64,000 nucleotides of DNA. It comes from Streptomyces bikiniensis. GTDB lineage: Bacteria; Actinomycetota; Actinomycetes; Streptomycetales; Streptomycetaceae. Shown here one piece after another: positions 44,463-52,984 of the stretch (its first letter is position 1; the number at the start of each line of letters is the position of its first letter). The position numbers and the translations under genes were made by a program. Where the stretch lies: contig JNWL01000032.1 of the NCBI GenBank assembly GCA_000716465.1, positions 18,726 to 82,725 on the forward strand, in the 5' to 3' direction. The notes under the pieces are model-generated. The model was not told where the DNA came from, did no database searches, and saw only the letters and a list, made by a program, of their open reading frames with translations.

Positions 44463-44478
44463 TTCACAGAAGTGTGAA
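44463..44478. promoter_or_regulatory. Operator between GH3 and TetR genes
   Basis: TTCACA-GAAG-TGTGAA, perfect 6-bp arms with one more matching base pair outside, in the AT-richer centre of the divergent region (44440-44480). Likely TetR site; TACGGT at 44491 is a possible -10 for tetR. Confidence 0.55.
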
Positions 44479-44531
44479 GGGGCGAAGAGGTACGGTCCTG
44501 TCCGACGGACCTGTGGAAGGGGGCCCCGGGG

Positions 44532-45107
44532 ATGGTGCGGGCCAGGAGCGAGGAGCGGCGCGCGGTCATCGTGCGCGCCGCCCTCGAGGTGATCGCCGAG
44601 CGCGGCTACCGGGGCGCGACGCTCGCCGCCGTCGCCGAGCGCGTCGGGCTGACCCAGCAGGGGCTGCTGCACTACTTCCCGACCAAGGAGGCCCTGCTCG
44701 TCGCGGTCCTGGAGGAGCGGGACCACTGGGACACCAGCGGCGGCGGGGGTCGTGAGGGCTGGCGCCTCGACCTGGTCGAATCGCTCGTGGAGTACAACGC
44801 GATGCGCCCCGGGATCGTGCAGACCTTCTCCGCGCTGCTCGGCGAGAGCGTCACGGAGGGGCATCCGGCGCGGGAGTTCTTCACCGAGCGGTACGCCCAG
44901 GTGCGGGCGCACATGGCGGAGGTGCTGCGCCTGGAGTTCGGCGAGCGGCTGCCCGGCGGCCTCACCCCGGAGCGCGCGGCGCCGCTGCTCACGGCGGTGA
45001 CGGACGGCCTCCAGTACCAGTGGCTCCTGGACCCGTCGGCGGTCGACATGCCGGGCGCCTTCCGGGACTTCGTACGGCTGCTGCACGGCGGCGAGGACCC
45101 TTCCTGA
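44532..45107 (+). CDS. TetR-family regulator beside GH3
   Basis: 191 residues. The helix-turn-helix is at about 10-55 (VIVRAALEVIAERGYRGATLAAVAERVGLTQQGLLHYFPTKE region). The C-terminal domain ends LHGGEDPS. ATG 44532 follows GGAAGGGGG. Divergent from the GH3 beta-glucosidase; it probably represses GH3 until a sugar or glycoside binds. A 33-bp gap separates it from the next gene, which may be co-transcribed. Confidence 0.9.
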   Translation: MVRARSEERRAVIVRAALEVIAERGYRGATLAAVAERVGLTQQGLLHYFPTKEALLVAVLEERDHWDTSGGGGREGWRLDLVESLVEYNAMRPGIVQTFSALLGESVTEGHPAREFFTERYAQVRAHMAEVLRLEFGERLPGGLTPERAAPLLTAVTDGLQYQWLLDPSAVDMPGAFRDFVRLLHGGEDPS

Positions 45108-45140
45108 ACCGCGCCACCCGGCGGGCGGGATGATGGGGTC

Positions 45141-45860
45141 ATGATCGTCGCAGCCGCCCAGTTCGCCCCGGTCGCCGGGGACATCGACGCCAACGCCCGG
45201 ACCGTCGCCGGCCTGGTCCGGGAGGCCGGGGAGGCGGGGGCCCGCGTGGTCGTCTTCGCCGAGCTGTGCCTCAGCGGGTACGAGCCCGCGCTGATACGGG
45301 ACTCCCCCGGCCTGGTCCTCGCCGAGGACGACCCCCGGCTCGCACCCGTGCGGGAGGCGTGCCGCGCGGTGTCGGCGGCGGCCGTGGTCAACGGGCCGGT
45401 GCGGACGGCCGACGGGCGGCCCGGCGTCACCACGCTGGTGGTCGGCCCGGACGGCGGGCTCCTCGCCCGCTACGACAAGCGGCACCTGTACGGCGTCGAG
45501 CGGGAGGTGTTCGCGCCGGGCGCGGAGGACGGGCGGTTCGCGCTCGACGGGGTCCGGTTCGCGACGGCCACCTGCTACGACAACCGCTTCCCGGAGGTGG
45601 CCGAGCGGGCGGCGGCCGACGGCTGCGCGGTGTACCTGGCGAGTTCGGTGCTGACCGCGGGCAACGACTCGTTCACGGAGGTCTATCCGGTACGGGCCCG
45701 GGACTTCGGCCTGTACGTGGTGCTCGGCAACGTCCTCGGGGCCAACGAGGACGGGATCGGGCAGGGCGGCGCCGGGGCCTGGGGGCCGGACGGCGAGCGG
45801 CTGGCGGACGCGGGCCCGGACCGGCCCGGGTTCGTCCTCGCCGAGGTCGGAGCGGGCTGA
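45141..45860 (+). CDS. Carbon-nitrogen hydrolase (nitrilase superfamily)
   Basis: 239 residues. The catalytic triad is Glu41 (VVFAELCLSGYEPA), Lys113 (YDKRHLYGVE) and Cys145 (TATCYDNRFPEVAERAAADG). Members hydrolyse nitriles, amides or N-carbamoyl compounds; the substrate cannot be predicted. ATG 45141 starts the domain and lies 6 nt after GATGAT, a possible leaderless start. Slightly short compared with the usual 260-300 residues, but with all domain parts present. Confidence 0.9.
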   Translation: MIVAAAQFAPVAGDIDANARTVAGLVREAGEAGARVVVFAELCLSGYEPALIRDSPGLVLAEDDPRLAPVREACRAVSAAAVVNGPVRTADGRPGVTTLVVGPDGGLLARYDKRHLYGVEREVFAPGAEDGRFALDGVRFATATCYDNRFPEVAERAAADGCAVYLASSVLTAGNDSFTEVYPVRARDFGLYVVLGNVLGANEDGIGQGGAGAWGPDGERLADAGPDRPGFVLAEVGAG

Positions 45861-45879
45861 AAGGTCCCGGGCGCGCGGA

Positions 45880-45911
45880 CGCCGGGCGGCCGTCGGGTCG
45901 GCCGCCCGGCG
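45880..45911. terminator. Terminator between nitrilase and M4 protease genes
   Basis: Perfect 13-bp arms (CGCCGGGCGGCCG and complement) with a 6-nt loop between convergent genes. Confidence 0.8.
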
Positions 45912-45940
45912 CGGGACCCCGTGACGGGACCCCCGGCCCG

Positions 45941-48142
45941 CTACGGGGCGCTCAGACCCAGCGTGTACGCACCGGAGCCGCTGTACGCGTGGACCACGTA
46001 CCGGTAGTAGCCGGCGGTGCCGTTGTAGCTGGTGTTCTCGTCGGCGGTCGCCGTGCCGCCCACGGCCACGTCGGTCCAGCCGTACCCGTTCCACTTCTGG
46101 AGGTACAGGTCGTAGTCCTGGCCGGCCGGGCCGCGCAGGCAGCCCGTGTGGGTGCCGGACGTCGCCGCGTAGTAGTACGAGCCGTCGGGCTGGACCGCGG
46201 TCTGGCCGGACGTCAGGCTGCCCTGGTAGGTGCGCTGGGAGTTGGCGCAGCCGGTGGGCGGGGTCGTCGTGCCGACCGTCAGCTGGTAGGTGACGGTGTG
46301 GGTGGCGGAGCCCGTACCGGTGACGGTGATCGGGTACGTGCCGTTGACGGTGCCCGCCGCGACCTGGACGGTCATCGTGGAGGAGTTGCCCGAGGTCACC
46401 GAGGAGGGGCTGAAGGAGACGGTGACGCCGCTCGGGGCGCCGCTGGCGGAGAGCTGGACGGTCTGCGCGTTGCCGCCGACGGTGGTGGTGTTCACCGTGG
46501 AGGTGGCGGAGGCGCCCGGCTGGACCGAGCCCGAGGACGGGTTCAGGGCGAGCGAGAAGTCCGGGCTGGTGGAGCCGCCGCAGTCGGTCTCACCGGACTG
46601 GGCGGGGACGCCGACCGCGTTCCAGGCCGCCTTCACCGCGTTGCACTCGGTGCTGCCGTAGGTGTTCTTGGCGCTGGTCAGGGTCGCCCTGCGGGCGGCC
46701 GGGTGGTTCCAGGAGGAGGTCTTCATGAGCAGGGCGCCCATGAAGATCTTTCCGGCCTTCTGGATGCCGATGCCGGTCACGGAGGAGGGGCCGCCGGAAC
46801 ATATGGGGCTGTTGGGCTTGCCCCCGCCCGGGTTGGAGCCCTCGGCGAGCAGGTAGAACCAGTGGTTCTGCGGGCCGGCCGCCGCGTGCACCTCGGTGCC
46901 CGAGGTCAGCTGGGTGTAGCAGTTGGGGTCGTTGTTGATCAGCGACGGGTTGTACATGTTGCGGATCGGCTGGTTGTTGCCGGTGAAGTTCAGCTCCTCG
47001 CCGACCGTGTAGTCCGGGGTGTCGTTGGGGTTGTCGGCATAGTGCTCGGTGAGCGCGCCGAAGATGTCGCCCGTGGACTCGTTGAGGCCGCCGTTCTCGT
47101 TCGAGGAGCCGGCGCTGCCCGGGGTCCGGTCGAAGATCTCGTGGCCGTACTCGTGGGCCACGACGTCGATGCCGGTGAGCTGGTTGGTGCCGTTGCGGTT
47201 GCGGCCGTAGGTCGTCTTCGTACCGTCGTAGTACGCGTTGACCTCGCTGAGTCCGGCGCGGGCCGGGACCATGCCGCCCTGCCCGTTCTGGCCGTTGTAG
47301 CCGAACCACTCCTTGAGCATGGAGTGTTCCTTCTGCGCCGCGTACATGATGTCGACGCAGGCGGTGACCAGGTCGTTGGCGCCGTTGTTGCCCCAGGGCG
47401 GGGTGCCGGTGTAGGCGCTGCCGTTCTGGCCGCCGCACTTGAAGGAGCCGCGGGTGGTGTCGGTCATGGAGTTCGCGGCGGTGTCGATGGTGACGTTGCC
47501 GTTGTGGTAGCCGCGGCCGTCGGCGTGCAGGATCTTCTCGGTGGACTGCGCGACGGCCCCGGTGCGGGCGTCGACGTGGGTGTCGAGGGAGCTGGGAGCG
47601 CCCTTCGCGGTCCGGCCGACGACCAGGGTGTGCCAGGTCAGGACGGGCTTGCCGGCCTTGAGGAGCACGGTCAGTTCGGGGGTGCTCGCGGACTCGACGG
47701 AGGCGAGCTGCTTGCGGGCGGTGGCGAGCGCCGTGCCGGCGGGGACCTTGGCGGTGGTGGTGGCGAGGCGGATCGCGGGGGCCTTGGCGCCGGTGACCTC
47801 GCGGACCGCGCCCGTGGAGTCGGTGAGGACGACCGCGTCGCCGCCGCCGGCGACCGGGAGGCCCTTGTAGGTGCGCTCGTAGGCGGCGTAGTACAGGCCG
47901 TTCGCCCAGGGGGTGACGGAGGTGCGGACCAGCTCCTCGTCGGTGCCGTGCCGCAGTTCGTCGAGGCCGCTCTCGGCGGCGGTGTCGGCGGCGGCCAGGG
48001 CGAGGGCCCGACCGTGCCCGGGCGGTACGGGCTGGGCCTGCGGGCCGGGCGGGGCGGCGGTGGCGGGGCCGGCGAGGGCGGTCGCGAGGCTCGCCGAGAG
48101 CGCCAGGGCGGCCACGGCCGCCGTGAGTCTGGAGGGGTGCAC
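45941..48142 (-). CDS. Secreted M4 (thermolysin-like) neutral metalloprotease
   Basis: 733 residues. Signal peptide 1-30 (ALAGPATAA), propeptide with FTP-like region 40-205, then the M4 catalytic domain with zinc site His330-Glu-x-x-His334 (VAHEYGHEIFD) and third ligand Glu355 (GGLNESTGD), and the C-terminal M4 helix domain with HAAAGPQNHWFYLL. Residues 530-620 are an Ig-like repeat and 640-733 a PPC (pre-peptidase C-terminal) domain. It digests extracellular protein. GTG 48142 was chosen because the signal peptide starts there and GGAG lies 5 nt upstream. Divergent from a LysR regulator, as for other Streptomyces neutral proteases. Confidence 0.93.
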   Translation of the reverse strand: MHPSRLTAAVAALALSASLATALAGPATAAPPGPQAQPVPPGHGRALALAAADTAAESGLDELRHGTDEELVRTSVTPWANGLYYAAYERTYKGLPVAGGGDAVVLTDSTGAVREVTGAKAPAIRLATTTAKVPAGTALATARKQLASVESASTPELTVLLKAGKPVLTWHTLVVGRTAKGAPSSLDTHVDARTGAVAQSTEKILHADGRGYHNGNVTIDTAANSMTDTTRGSFKCGGQNGSAYTGTPPWGNNGANDLVTACVDIMYAAQKEHSMLKEWFGYNGQNGQGGMVPARAGLSEVNAYYDGTKTTYGRNRNGTNQLTGIDVVAHEYGHEIFDRTPGSAGSSNENGGLNESTGDIFGALTEHYADNPNDTPDYTVGEELNFTGNNQPIRNMYNPSLINNDPNCYTQLTSGTEVHAAAGPQNHWFYLLAEGSNPGGGKPNSPICSGGPSSVTGIGIQKAGKIFMGALLMKTSSWNHPAARRATLTSAKNTYGSTECNAVKAAWNAVGVPAQSGETDCGGSTSPDFSLALNPSSGSVQPGASATSTVNTTTVGGNAQTVQLSASGAPSGVTVSFSPSSVTSGNSSTMTVQVAAGTVNGTYPITVTGTGSATHTVTYQLTVGTTTPPTGCANSQRTYQGSLTSGQTAVQPDGSYYYAATSGTHTGCLRGPAGQDYDLYLQKWNGYGWTDVAVGGTATADENTSYNGTAGYYRYVVHAYSGSGAYTLGLSAP

Positions 48143-48149
48143 GTGGGCT

Positions 48150-48275
48150 CCGTTCGGGGTGGGGGATTCCGGGGTGGTGGTCCGGGGTGGGGACTCCGGG
48201 CCGGTGGTCCGGGGTGGGGAATCGGGACGGTGATCCGGGGTGTGGGATCGGGGTGGTGATCCGGAGTGGGGAAGT
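48150..48275. repeat. Degenerate tandem repeats in the M4 / LysR intergenic region
   Basis: Units of about 16-17 bp like GGTGGTCCGGGGTGGGGA repeat about seven times on the protease side of the gap. G-rich on the plus strand; they would lie in the 5' leader of the protease mRNA. Confidence 0.7.
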
Positions 48276-48332
48276 CGGATCGTCGCGCCGAGTATGGGCG
48301 TGGACATGGCCGGTCCGGCACATCCCATGCGG

Positions 48333-48350
48333 CATAAGACGCGGGTTATG
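48333..48350. promoter_or_regulatory. LysR-type box
   Basis: CATAA-N8-TTATG, perfect arms, 34 bp before the LysR start codon. It lies just upstream of its -10 box (TACGCT, 48372-48377), fitting autoregulation and activation of the divergent protease gene. Confidence 0.55.
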
Positions 48351-48383
48351 GTGCGCCCGCGCGGCGCTGCGTACGCTGCTGAA

Positions 48384-49367
48384 ATGCAGCTGGAGTTGAG
48401 GCATCTGGAGGCCGTCTGCCGGATAGCGGAAGCGGGCAGTCTGGGGCGCGCGGCGGCGCGTCTCGGGGTCTCGCAGCCGGCTCTCTCGGCGCAGTTGCGG
48501 CGGATCGAGCGGGTCGCGGGCGGGGAGCTCTTCCTGCGCGGCCGCAGCGGTGTGGAGCCCACGCCGCTCGGTGATTTCGTGCTCGCCAAGGCACGTCTGG
48601 TACTGGGCGAGATGGACGCGCTGGCGGCCGGGGCGCGGGCCGTCGCGCCGGACGCCCCGCTGCGGCTCGGCTGCATCCTGCTCGTCCTGGTGGACCGGCT
48701 GATGGAGCGGCTCGAAGAGGTCCTGGCGGGGCGGGAGATCGCGGTGACCGTGGAGCACTCGGTGACCACGCTGACCCGGCAGCTGGGCGCGGGCCGGTAC
48801 GACGCCGTCCTGTACGGCGAGGTCAACGACCACGAGGTGCCGCTGCCGGAGGGCGTGACGGCCCGGACGCTGGTCCCCAAGGAGCCGTTCTGCGTGCGCC
48901 TTTCGGCGGGGCACCCGCTGGCCGCGAAGGAGCGGATCGCGCTCGCCGAGCTGGCGGGCGAGTCCTGGATGACGCTGGTGGAGGACGACGACGGCGGTCC
49001 GGAGGCGCTGGTCGCGGCCTGTGCGCGGGCCGGGTTCGCTCCCCTGCTCCGGCACCGGGTGGCCGACCGCAAGATGCACTACGACCTGATCGCGGCCGGC
49101 CGGGCGGTCTCGCTGAGCCAGCCGACGGCGCCGCCGGCCGCCGGGACGGTGCTGCGGCCGCTGGAGGGCGATCCGGTGACCGGGCGGATCCGGCTGGCCT
49201 GGAACAGGGCGGCGGTGCCCGCCCGGCACGCGGAGCTGCTGTACCGGGCGGCGGCCGGGGCCTATGTGGCGAACGTGGACACGAACGCCTTCCACCGGGA
49301 GTGGTGGGAGGCCCGGCCGGAACTGCACCCGGCCCTGGGGGACCTCCCCGGGGAGGGCCGCGCATGA
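48384..49367 (+). CDS. LysR-family regulator, probable activator of the M4 protease
   Basis: 327 residues. The helix-turn-helix (1-60: MQLELRHLEAVCRIAEAG, RAAARLGVSQPALSAQLRRIE) is followed by a LysR effector-binding domain (90-300) with LRLGCILLVL and YDAVLYGEVNDHEV. ATG 48384 lies 6 nt after TACGCT and has no ribosome site, so it is probably leaderless. Divergent LysR genes activate secreted neutral proteases in Streptomyces, so the M4 gene is the likely target. Confidence 0.92.
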   Translation: MQLELRHLEAVCRIAEAGSLGRAAARLGVSQPALSAQLRRIERVAGGELFLRGRSGVEPTPLGDFVLAKARLVLGEMDALAAGARAVAPDAPLRLGCILLVLVDRLMERLEEVLAGREIAVTVEHSVTTLTRQLGAGRYDAVLYGEVNDHEVPLPEGVTARTLVPKEPFCVRLSAGHPLAAKERIALAELAGESWMTLVEDDDGGPEALVAACARAGFAPLLRHRVADRKMHYDLIAAGRAVSLSQPTAPPAAGTVLRPLEGDPVTGRIRLAWNRAAVPARHAELLYRAAAGAYVANVDTNAFHREWWEARPELHPALGDLPGEGRA

Positions 49368-49445
49368 CGGCGGCCCTCGGGGTCGCTCGTGGCGTGGCCC
49401 GGGTCCACGCATGGGGGTCGGGGCCGTACGCGGCGGCCCCCGGGG

Positions 49446-50258
49446 TCACTCGTAGGAGAGGTCCCCGGCCGAGTAGCGGCAGGTGGTGCCGTCGGGTCCG
49501 GTGCCGATCGCCTTGGGCTCCTTGCCGGCGTTGTTGCCGGTGAAGCGGGTGCAGGGTTCGATCTTCTTCTTGGCGTCGCCGTGGATCCGTATGTTCCGCA
49601 GGGCGGCGGTGTCGCCGTAGTTGGCGTTGACGCCGACGATCGACGTGCCGGGGGCGGTGACGTCGATGTCGTTGAGGATGACCGTGCGGGCGTACTGCTT
49701 CGTGCAGTTGCCGCAGGAGCGGACGAGCTTGCCGAAGTCGGAGACCTGGAACTTGGTCACGACCAGCTTGCCCGCGCCGTTGAACTGGAAGACCTTGTCG
49801 GAGGCGCCCTTGGCACCGCCGCCGTAGACCGTGTACACGGACTTCGCGGAGGTGCTCTTGAAGGTGGCGGCGTCCTCGCCGACGTTCTCCCACCAGACGT
49901 TCTGGAGGGTGCAGCTGCCCAGGCAGTGGACGCCGTCGGCGGCGGGGGTTCCGATGATCACGTTCTTGAGGACCGCGCCGTCCTTGAGGACGAAGACCGG
50001 CTTCTGGCCCTCGTCCTGGCCGTCCGAGCCGAGGCCGCCGGTGCCGTGGAAGCGCTTGAGTCCGCCGTCGTACGTGCCCGAGACCTCGATGGTGGTGGCG
50101 ACCGGTGCGCTGCCCCTGGCCTCGGGCCAGGCGGTCGTCGCCGCGCCCGCCGGGGCGAGCAGGGTGCCGGCGACGACGGCGGCGCCGGTGACGCCGAGGG
50201 CGCTCAGTCCGCCGATGAGGGCGCGGCGGCGGCCGGTCTTCCGCTGGTGGGAGGTCAT
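49446..50258 (-). CDS. Secreted pectate lyase, PL3 family
   Basis: 270 residues. Tat-like signal (RKTGRRRALIGGLSALG, cleavage near APAGAA at about 40). The PL3 beta-helix shows VFVLKDGAVLKNVIIGTPAADGVHC, the characteristic TLQNVWWENVGEDAATFK with the Ca2+-binding acidic residues, and RSCGNCTKQYARTVIL. It cleaves polygalacturonate by beta-elimination, so the host lives on plant matter. ATG 50258 follows AAGGAG. It is 12 bp from the EI24 gene in the same direction, so co-transcription is possible. Confidence 0.92.
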   Translation of the reverse strand: MTSHQRKTGRRRALIGGLSALGVTGAAVVAGTLLAPAGAATTAWPEARGSAPVATTIEVSGTYDGGLKRFHGTGGLGSDGQDEGQKPVFVLKDGAVLKNVIIGTPAADGVHCLGSCTLQNVWWENVGEDAATFKSTSAKSVYTVYGGGAKGASDKVFQFNGAGKLVVTKFQVSDFGKLVRSCGNCTKQYARTVILNDIDVTAPGTSIVGVNANYGDTAALRNIRIHGDAKKKIEPCTRFTGNNAGKEPKAIGTGPDGTTCRYSAGDLSYE

Positions 50259-50270
50259 CGTGCTCCTTCG

Positions 50271-51158
50271 TCAGTGGGGGAGGTGGTGCACCCCCTGGTC
50301 GCCGCCGGCCGGAGGAAGGTTGCCGTCGTTCCGCCCGTTCTTCGGGAAATCACCGTTCCGGCCCTCGGGCCGATCGCCGTCCCGGTTCTCGTCCCGGTCG
50401 TCGTCCCGGTCGTCGTCGGCGGTCTCGCCGCGCAGGTCGCGGGCCATCAGGGTGGCGCCGGCGACCGCGCCCGGCATCAGGAAGACGGCGACGAAGGGAA
50501 CGAGGAAGGCGAGGGTCAGCGGAACTCCGAAGCCCAGGACGGCGGTCCGGCGTCCGCGGAGGAGCCGCAGCCGCTCCTTGAGCTCGACGCCCCGGCGCTG
50601 GAGCGCGACGGCGGTCAGTTCCTCGGTGAGGAAGAAGCCGGAGACGCAGAAGCCGATGGCGGGGACGACGGTCTGGCCGACCACCGGGATGAAGCCGCAG
50701 GCGAAGAGCAGGATGCCGTAGAACGCGACCCGCAGCAGGACGCGCAGGCTGTCCCGGGCCGAGATCCACAGCTCGCGCCAGAGCGGGAGCCCGGATTCGG
50801 GCACCTCGCCGCCCTCGCCGCGGTCGACCGCCTCGGAGAGCGACTCGTAGAAGGGCTGGCCGACGAGGAGGGTGACGGCGGTGAAGGTGATGACGGCGAG
50901 GAAGAGGCCGAAGACGAAGACGAGCGCCGTGAGGGTGCCGCGCAGGACGTCGAGCCAGGGCGAGGTCCAGTCGTCGGCGAACGGGGTCGCCCAGGCGGCC
51001 AGGTCGTCGGCGCCGTAGCCGAGTCCGACGAGGGCGCCCGCGTACAGGACGAGGGTCACGAGCCCGGGCAACAGCCCGAATCCGAACCACCGTCCGTGCC
51101 GGGCCACCCACTTCTGGCCCTTGACCAGGTAACCGAAACCCACCCCGAGATCACGCAT
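50271..51158 (-). CDS. EI24/CysZ-like integral membrane protein
   Basis: 295 residues. Four to five membrane segments (20-45, 70-100, 145-175, 205-235) in the EI24 pattern: GFGYLVKGQKWVARHGRWF, LLVGQPFYESLSEAVDR, and FIPVVGQTVVPAIGFCVSGFFL. Bacterial members include CysZ sulfate transporters; the actinomycete branch is unassigned. The C-terminus (240-295) is a charged Asp-Arg-Asn repeat tail (DDDRDDDRDENRDGDR). ATG 51158 lies 7 nt after TAGGGT with no ribosome site, so leaderless. Confidence 0.85.
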   Translation of the reverse strand: MRDLGVGFGYLVKGQKWVARHGRWFGFGLLPGLVTLVLYAGALVGLGYGADDLAAWATPFADDWTSPWLDVLRGTLTALVFVFGLFLAVITFTAVTLLVGQPFYESLSEAVDRGEGGEVPESGLPLWRELWISARDSLRVLLRVAFYGILLFACGFIPVVGQTVVPAIGFCVSGFFLTEELTAVALQRRGVELKERLRLLRGRRTAVLGFGVPLTLAFLVPFVAVFLMPGAVAGATLMARDLRGETADDDRDDDRDENRDGDRPEGRNGDFPKNGRNDGNLPPAGGDQGVHHLPH

Positions 51159-51207
51159 GGGGGTCACCCTATCGGGGCCGGTGGGACCCCCGGTCTCCGG
51201 TCGCGGC

Positions 51208-51244
51208 GAGGGCCGCACCCCGGTCCGGCCGGGGTGCGGCCCTC
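51208..51244 (-). terminator. Terminator downstream of the Ohr gene
   Basis: Perfect 16-bp arms (GAGGGCCGCACCCCGG and complement) with loop TCCGG. It lies between the Ohr stop and the EI24 start on the same strand, about 126 bp beyond Ohr. Confidence 0.8.
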
Positions 51245-51337
51245 GTACGACGGCCTCGTACGACGGCCCTCGCACGATGGCCCTAGTACGACGAAACTCG
51301 TACAACGACTCTCGCACGGCGGGCCTCGTACGACGGT
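51241..51337. repeat. Seven degenerate 14-bp tandem repeats
   Basis: CTCGTACGACGGCC and close variants repeat seven times between the terminator hairpin and the Ohr gene. Not a multiple of three, no ORF. Confidence 0.75.
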
Positions 51338-51370
51338 GCGCGCCGAAGTCCCGACGGCGCGCGTCCGGGA

Positions 51371-51793
51371 TCAGACCGCGAGTTCCACCGTGATGTTGCC
51401 GCGGGTCGCCTTGGAGTACGGGCAGACCTGGTGGGCCTTCTCGATCAGGTCCTTGGCGGTCTCGGCGTCCACGTTCGGGATCGTCGCCGAGATCTTCACG
51501 ATGATGCCGAAGCCCTCGTCGTTCTTGCCGATGCCGACCTCGGCAGTGACCGTCGAGCCGGACACGTCGGCGTTCTCGTTGCGGGCGACGACCCCGAGGG
51601 CGCCCTGGAAGCAGGCGCTGTAACCGGCCGCGAAGAGCTGCTCGGGGTTGGTGCCCTCGCCGGACCCACCCATGGCCTTGGGCGGGTTGACGACGACGTC
51701 GAGCCTGCCGTCGTCGGTGGCGACGCGTCCGTCGCGCCCGTTCTCGGCGGTGGCGACCGCGGTGTAGAGGACGTCGGAGTGCTGGATGGACAT
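51371..51793 (-). CDS. Organic hydroperoxide resistance protein (Ohr, OsmC family)
   Basis: 140 residues, normal for Ohr. The reactive Cys61 (YSACFQGAL) and resolving Cys124 (HQVCPYSKATRGN) and the conserved Arg in the N-terminal loop (NGRDGR) are present. It reduces organic peroxides using dihydrolipoamide. ATG 51793 follows AAGGAAG. A MarR-type OhrR usually controls ohr; the MarR gene here is divergent from the next gene instead and could do so. Confidence 0.95.
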   Translation of the reverse strand: MSIQHSDVLYTAVATAENGRDGRVATDDGRLDVVVNPPKAMGGSGEGTNPEQLFAAGYSACFQGALGVVARNENADVSGSTVTAEVGIGKNDEGFGIIVKISATIPNVDAETAKDLIEKAHQVCPYSKATRGNITVELAV

Positions 51794-51865
51794 GCTGGGT
51801 ACTTCCTTCTGCGGTTCGCCGCGACTCGCGCCCACGATCGCGACGGCTGGGGGAAGCCTAGCGGG

Positions 51866-52879
51866 TCACACCGTGACGATCATCTTCCCGGTGTTGTCCC
51901 CGCGCAGCAGGCCGAGGAAGGCGTCCACGCCGTTCTCGATGCCCTCGGCGAAGGTCTCGCGGTGCTTGAGCTCTCCGGCGGCGAGCCAGCCGCCGACCTC
52001 CTGGACGAACTGCTCCTGGAGGTCGTAGTGGTCGCCGACGAGGACGCCCTGAAGGCGCAGTCGCTTGCCGATGATCAGCGCCATGTTGCGCGGGCCGGGG
52101 GTCGGCTCGGTGTCGTTGTACTGGGCGATCATGCCGCAGATGGTGGCGCGGCCGTGCACGTTGAGCGAGGAGATCGCGGCTTCGAGGTGGTCCCCGCCGA
52201 CGTTGTCGAAGTAGACGTCGATGCCGTCCGGGGCGGCCTCGCGGAGCTGGTCGCGGACCGGGCCGTTCTTGTAGTTGAAGGCGGCGTCGAAGCCGAGCTC
52301 CTCGACCAGCCACTTGACCTTCTCGTCGGAGCCGGCCGAGCCGATGACCCGGGAGGCGCCCTTGATGCGGGCCATCTGGCCGACCTGGCTGCCGACGGCG
52401 CCGGCCGCGCCGGAGACGAAGACGGCATCGCCCTCCTTGAAGGAGGCGACTTCGAAGAGGCCGGCGTAGGCCGTGAGGCCGGTCATGCCGAGCACGCCGA
52501 GGTAGGCGGAGAGGGGGGCGAGGTCCGGGTCGACCTTGGTCGCGTGCCTGGCGGGCACGTCGGCGTACTCGCGCCAGCCGAGGCCGTGCAGGACGTGGTC
52601 GCCGACGGCGAACCCCTCGGCGTTCGAGGCGACGACCTCGCCGACCGCGCCGCCGTCCATGGGGTGGTCGAGCTTGAACGGCGGGACGTACGACTTCACG
52701 TCGTTCATCCGGCCGCGCATGTACGGGTCGACGGAGAAGTGCTTGTTGCGCACGAGGATCCGGCCCTCGGCGGGCTCGGTGACCGGAGTCTCGCGCAGGG
52801 CGAAGTCCGCGGGGACGGGCCAGCCGTGCGGACGGGCGACGAGGTGCCACTCACGGCTGGACGCGGGAAGAGCGGACAT
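51866..52879 (-). CDS. NADP-dependent medium-chain reductase (curcumin reductase / leukotriene B4 dehydrogenase type)
   Basis: 337 residues. MDR fold without zinc: VDPYMRGRMND at the substrate loop, the cofactor motif VFVSGAAGAVGSQVGQMARIKGA (residues 150-170), DVYFDNVGGDHLEAAI, and GMIAQYND. Members reduce enones or quinones. ATG 52879 was chosen: GGAGG lies 8 nt upstream, whereas GTG 52885 would be too close. Divergent from MarR; its minus-strand -35 TTGACA (52957-52962) is inside the MarR inverted repeat, so repression by MarR and induction by an electrophile are likely. Confidence 0.92.
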   Translation of the reverse strand: MSALPASSREWHLVARPHGWPVPADFALRETPVTEPAEGRILVRNKHFSVDPYMRGRMNDVKSYVPPFKLDHPMDGGAVGEVVASNAEGFAVGDHVLHGLGWREYADVPARHATKVDPDLAPLSAYLGVLGMTGLTAYAGLFEVASFKEGDAVFVSGAAGAVGSQVGQMARIKGASRVIGSAGSDEKVKWLVEELGFDAAFNYKNGPVRDQLREAAPDGIDVYFDNVGGDHLEAAISSLNVHGRATICGMIAQYNDTEPTPGPRNMALIIGKRLRLQGVLVGDHYDLQEQFVQEVGGWLAAGELKHRETFAEGIENGVDAFLGLLRGDNTGKMIVTV

Positions 52880-52941
52880 GGGCACGGCCTCCAGAAAAGC
52901 TTCAGATCAAAAAAGGTTCACTGCCTGAAACAACCATGCAC

Positions 52942-52963
52942 CTTGATATTTCATGTTGTCAAG
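52942..52963. promoter_or_regulatory. MarR operator over the divergent promoters
   Basis: CTTGA-N12-TCAAG in an AT-rich stretch. One arm contains the TTGACA -35 box of the reductase gene; TAGGAT (52972-52977) is the -10 box for marR. Confidence 0.6.
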
Positions 52964-52984
52964 CATCCAGGTAGGATGGACCCC

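Noticed and set aside
45141..45860. Nitrilase-family gene called truncated
   Set aside because: Short for the family, but Glu, Lys and Cys of the triad and the C-terminal strand are all present.
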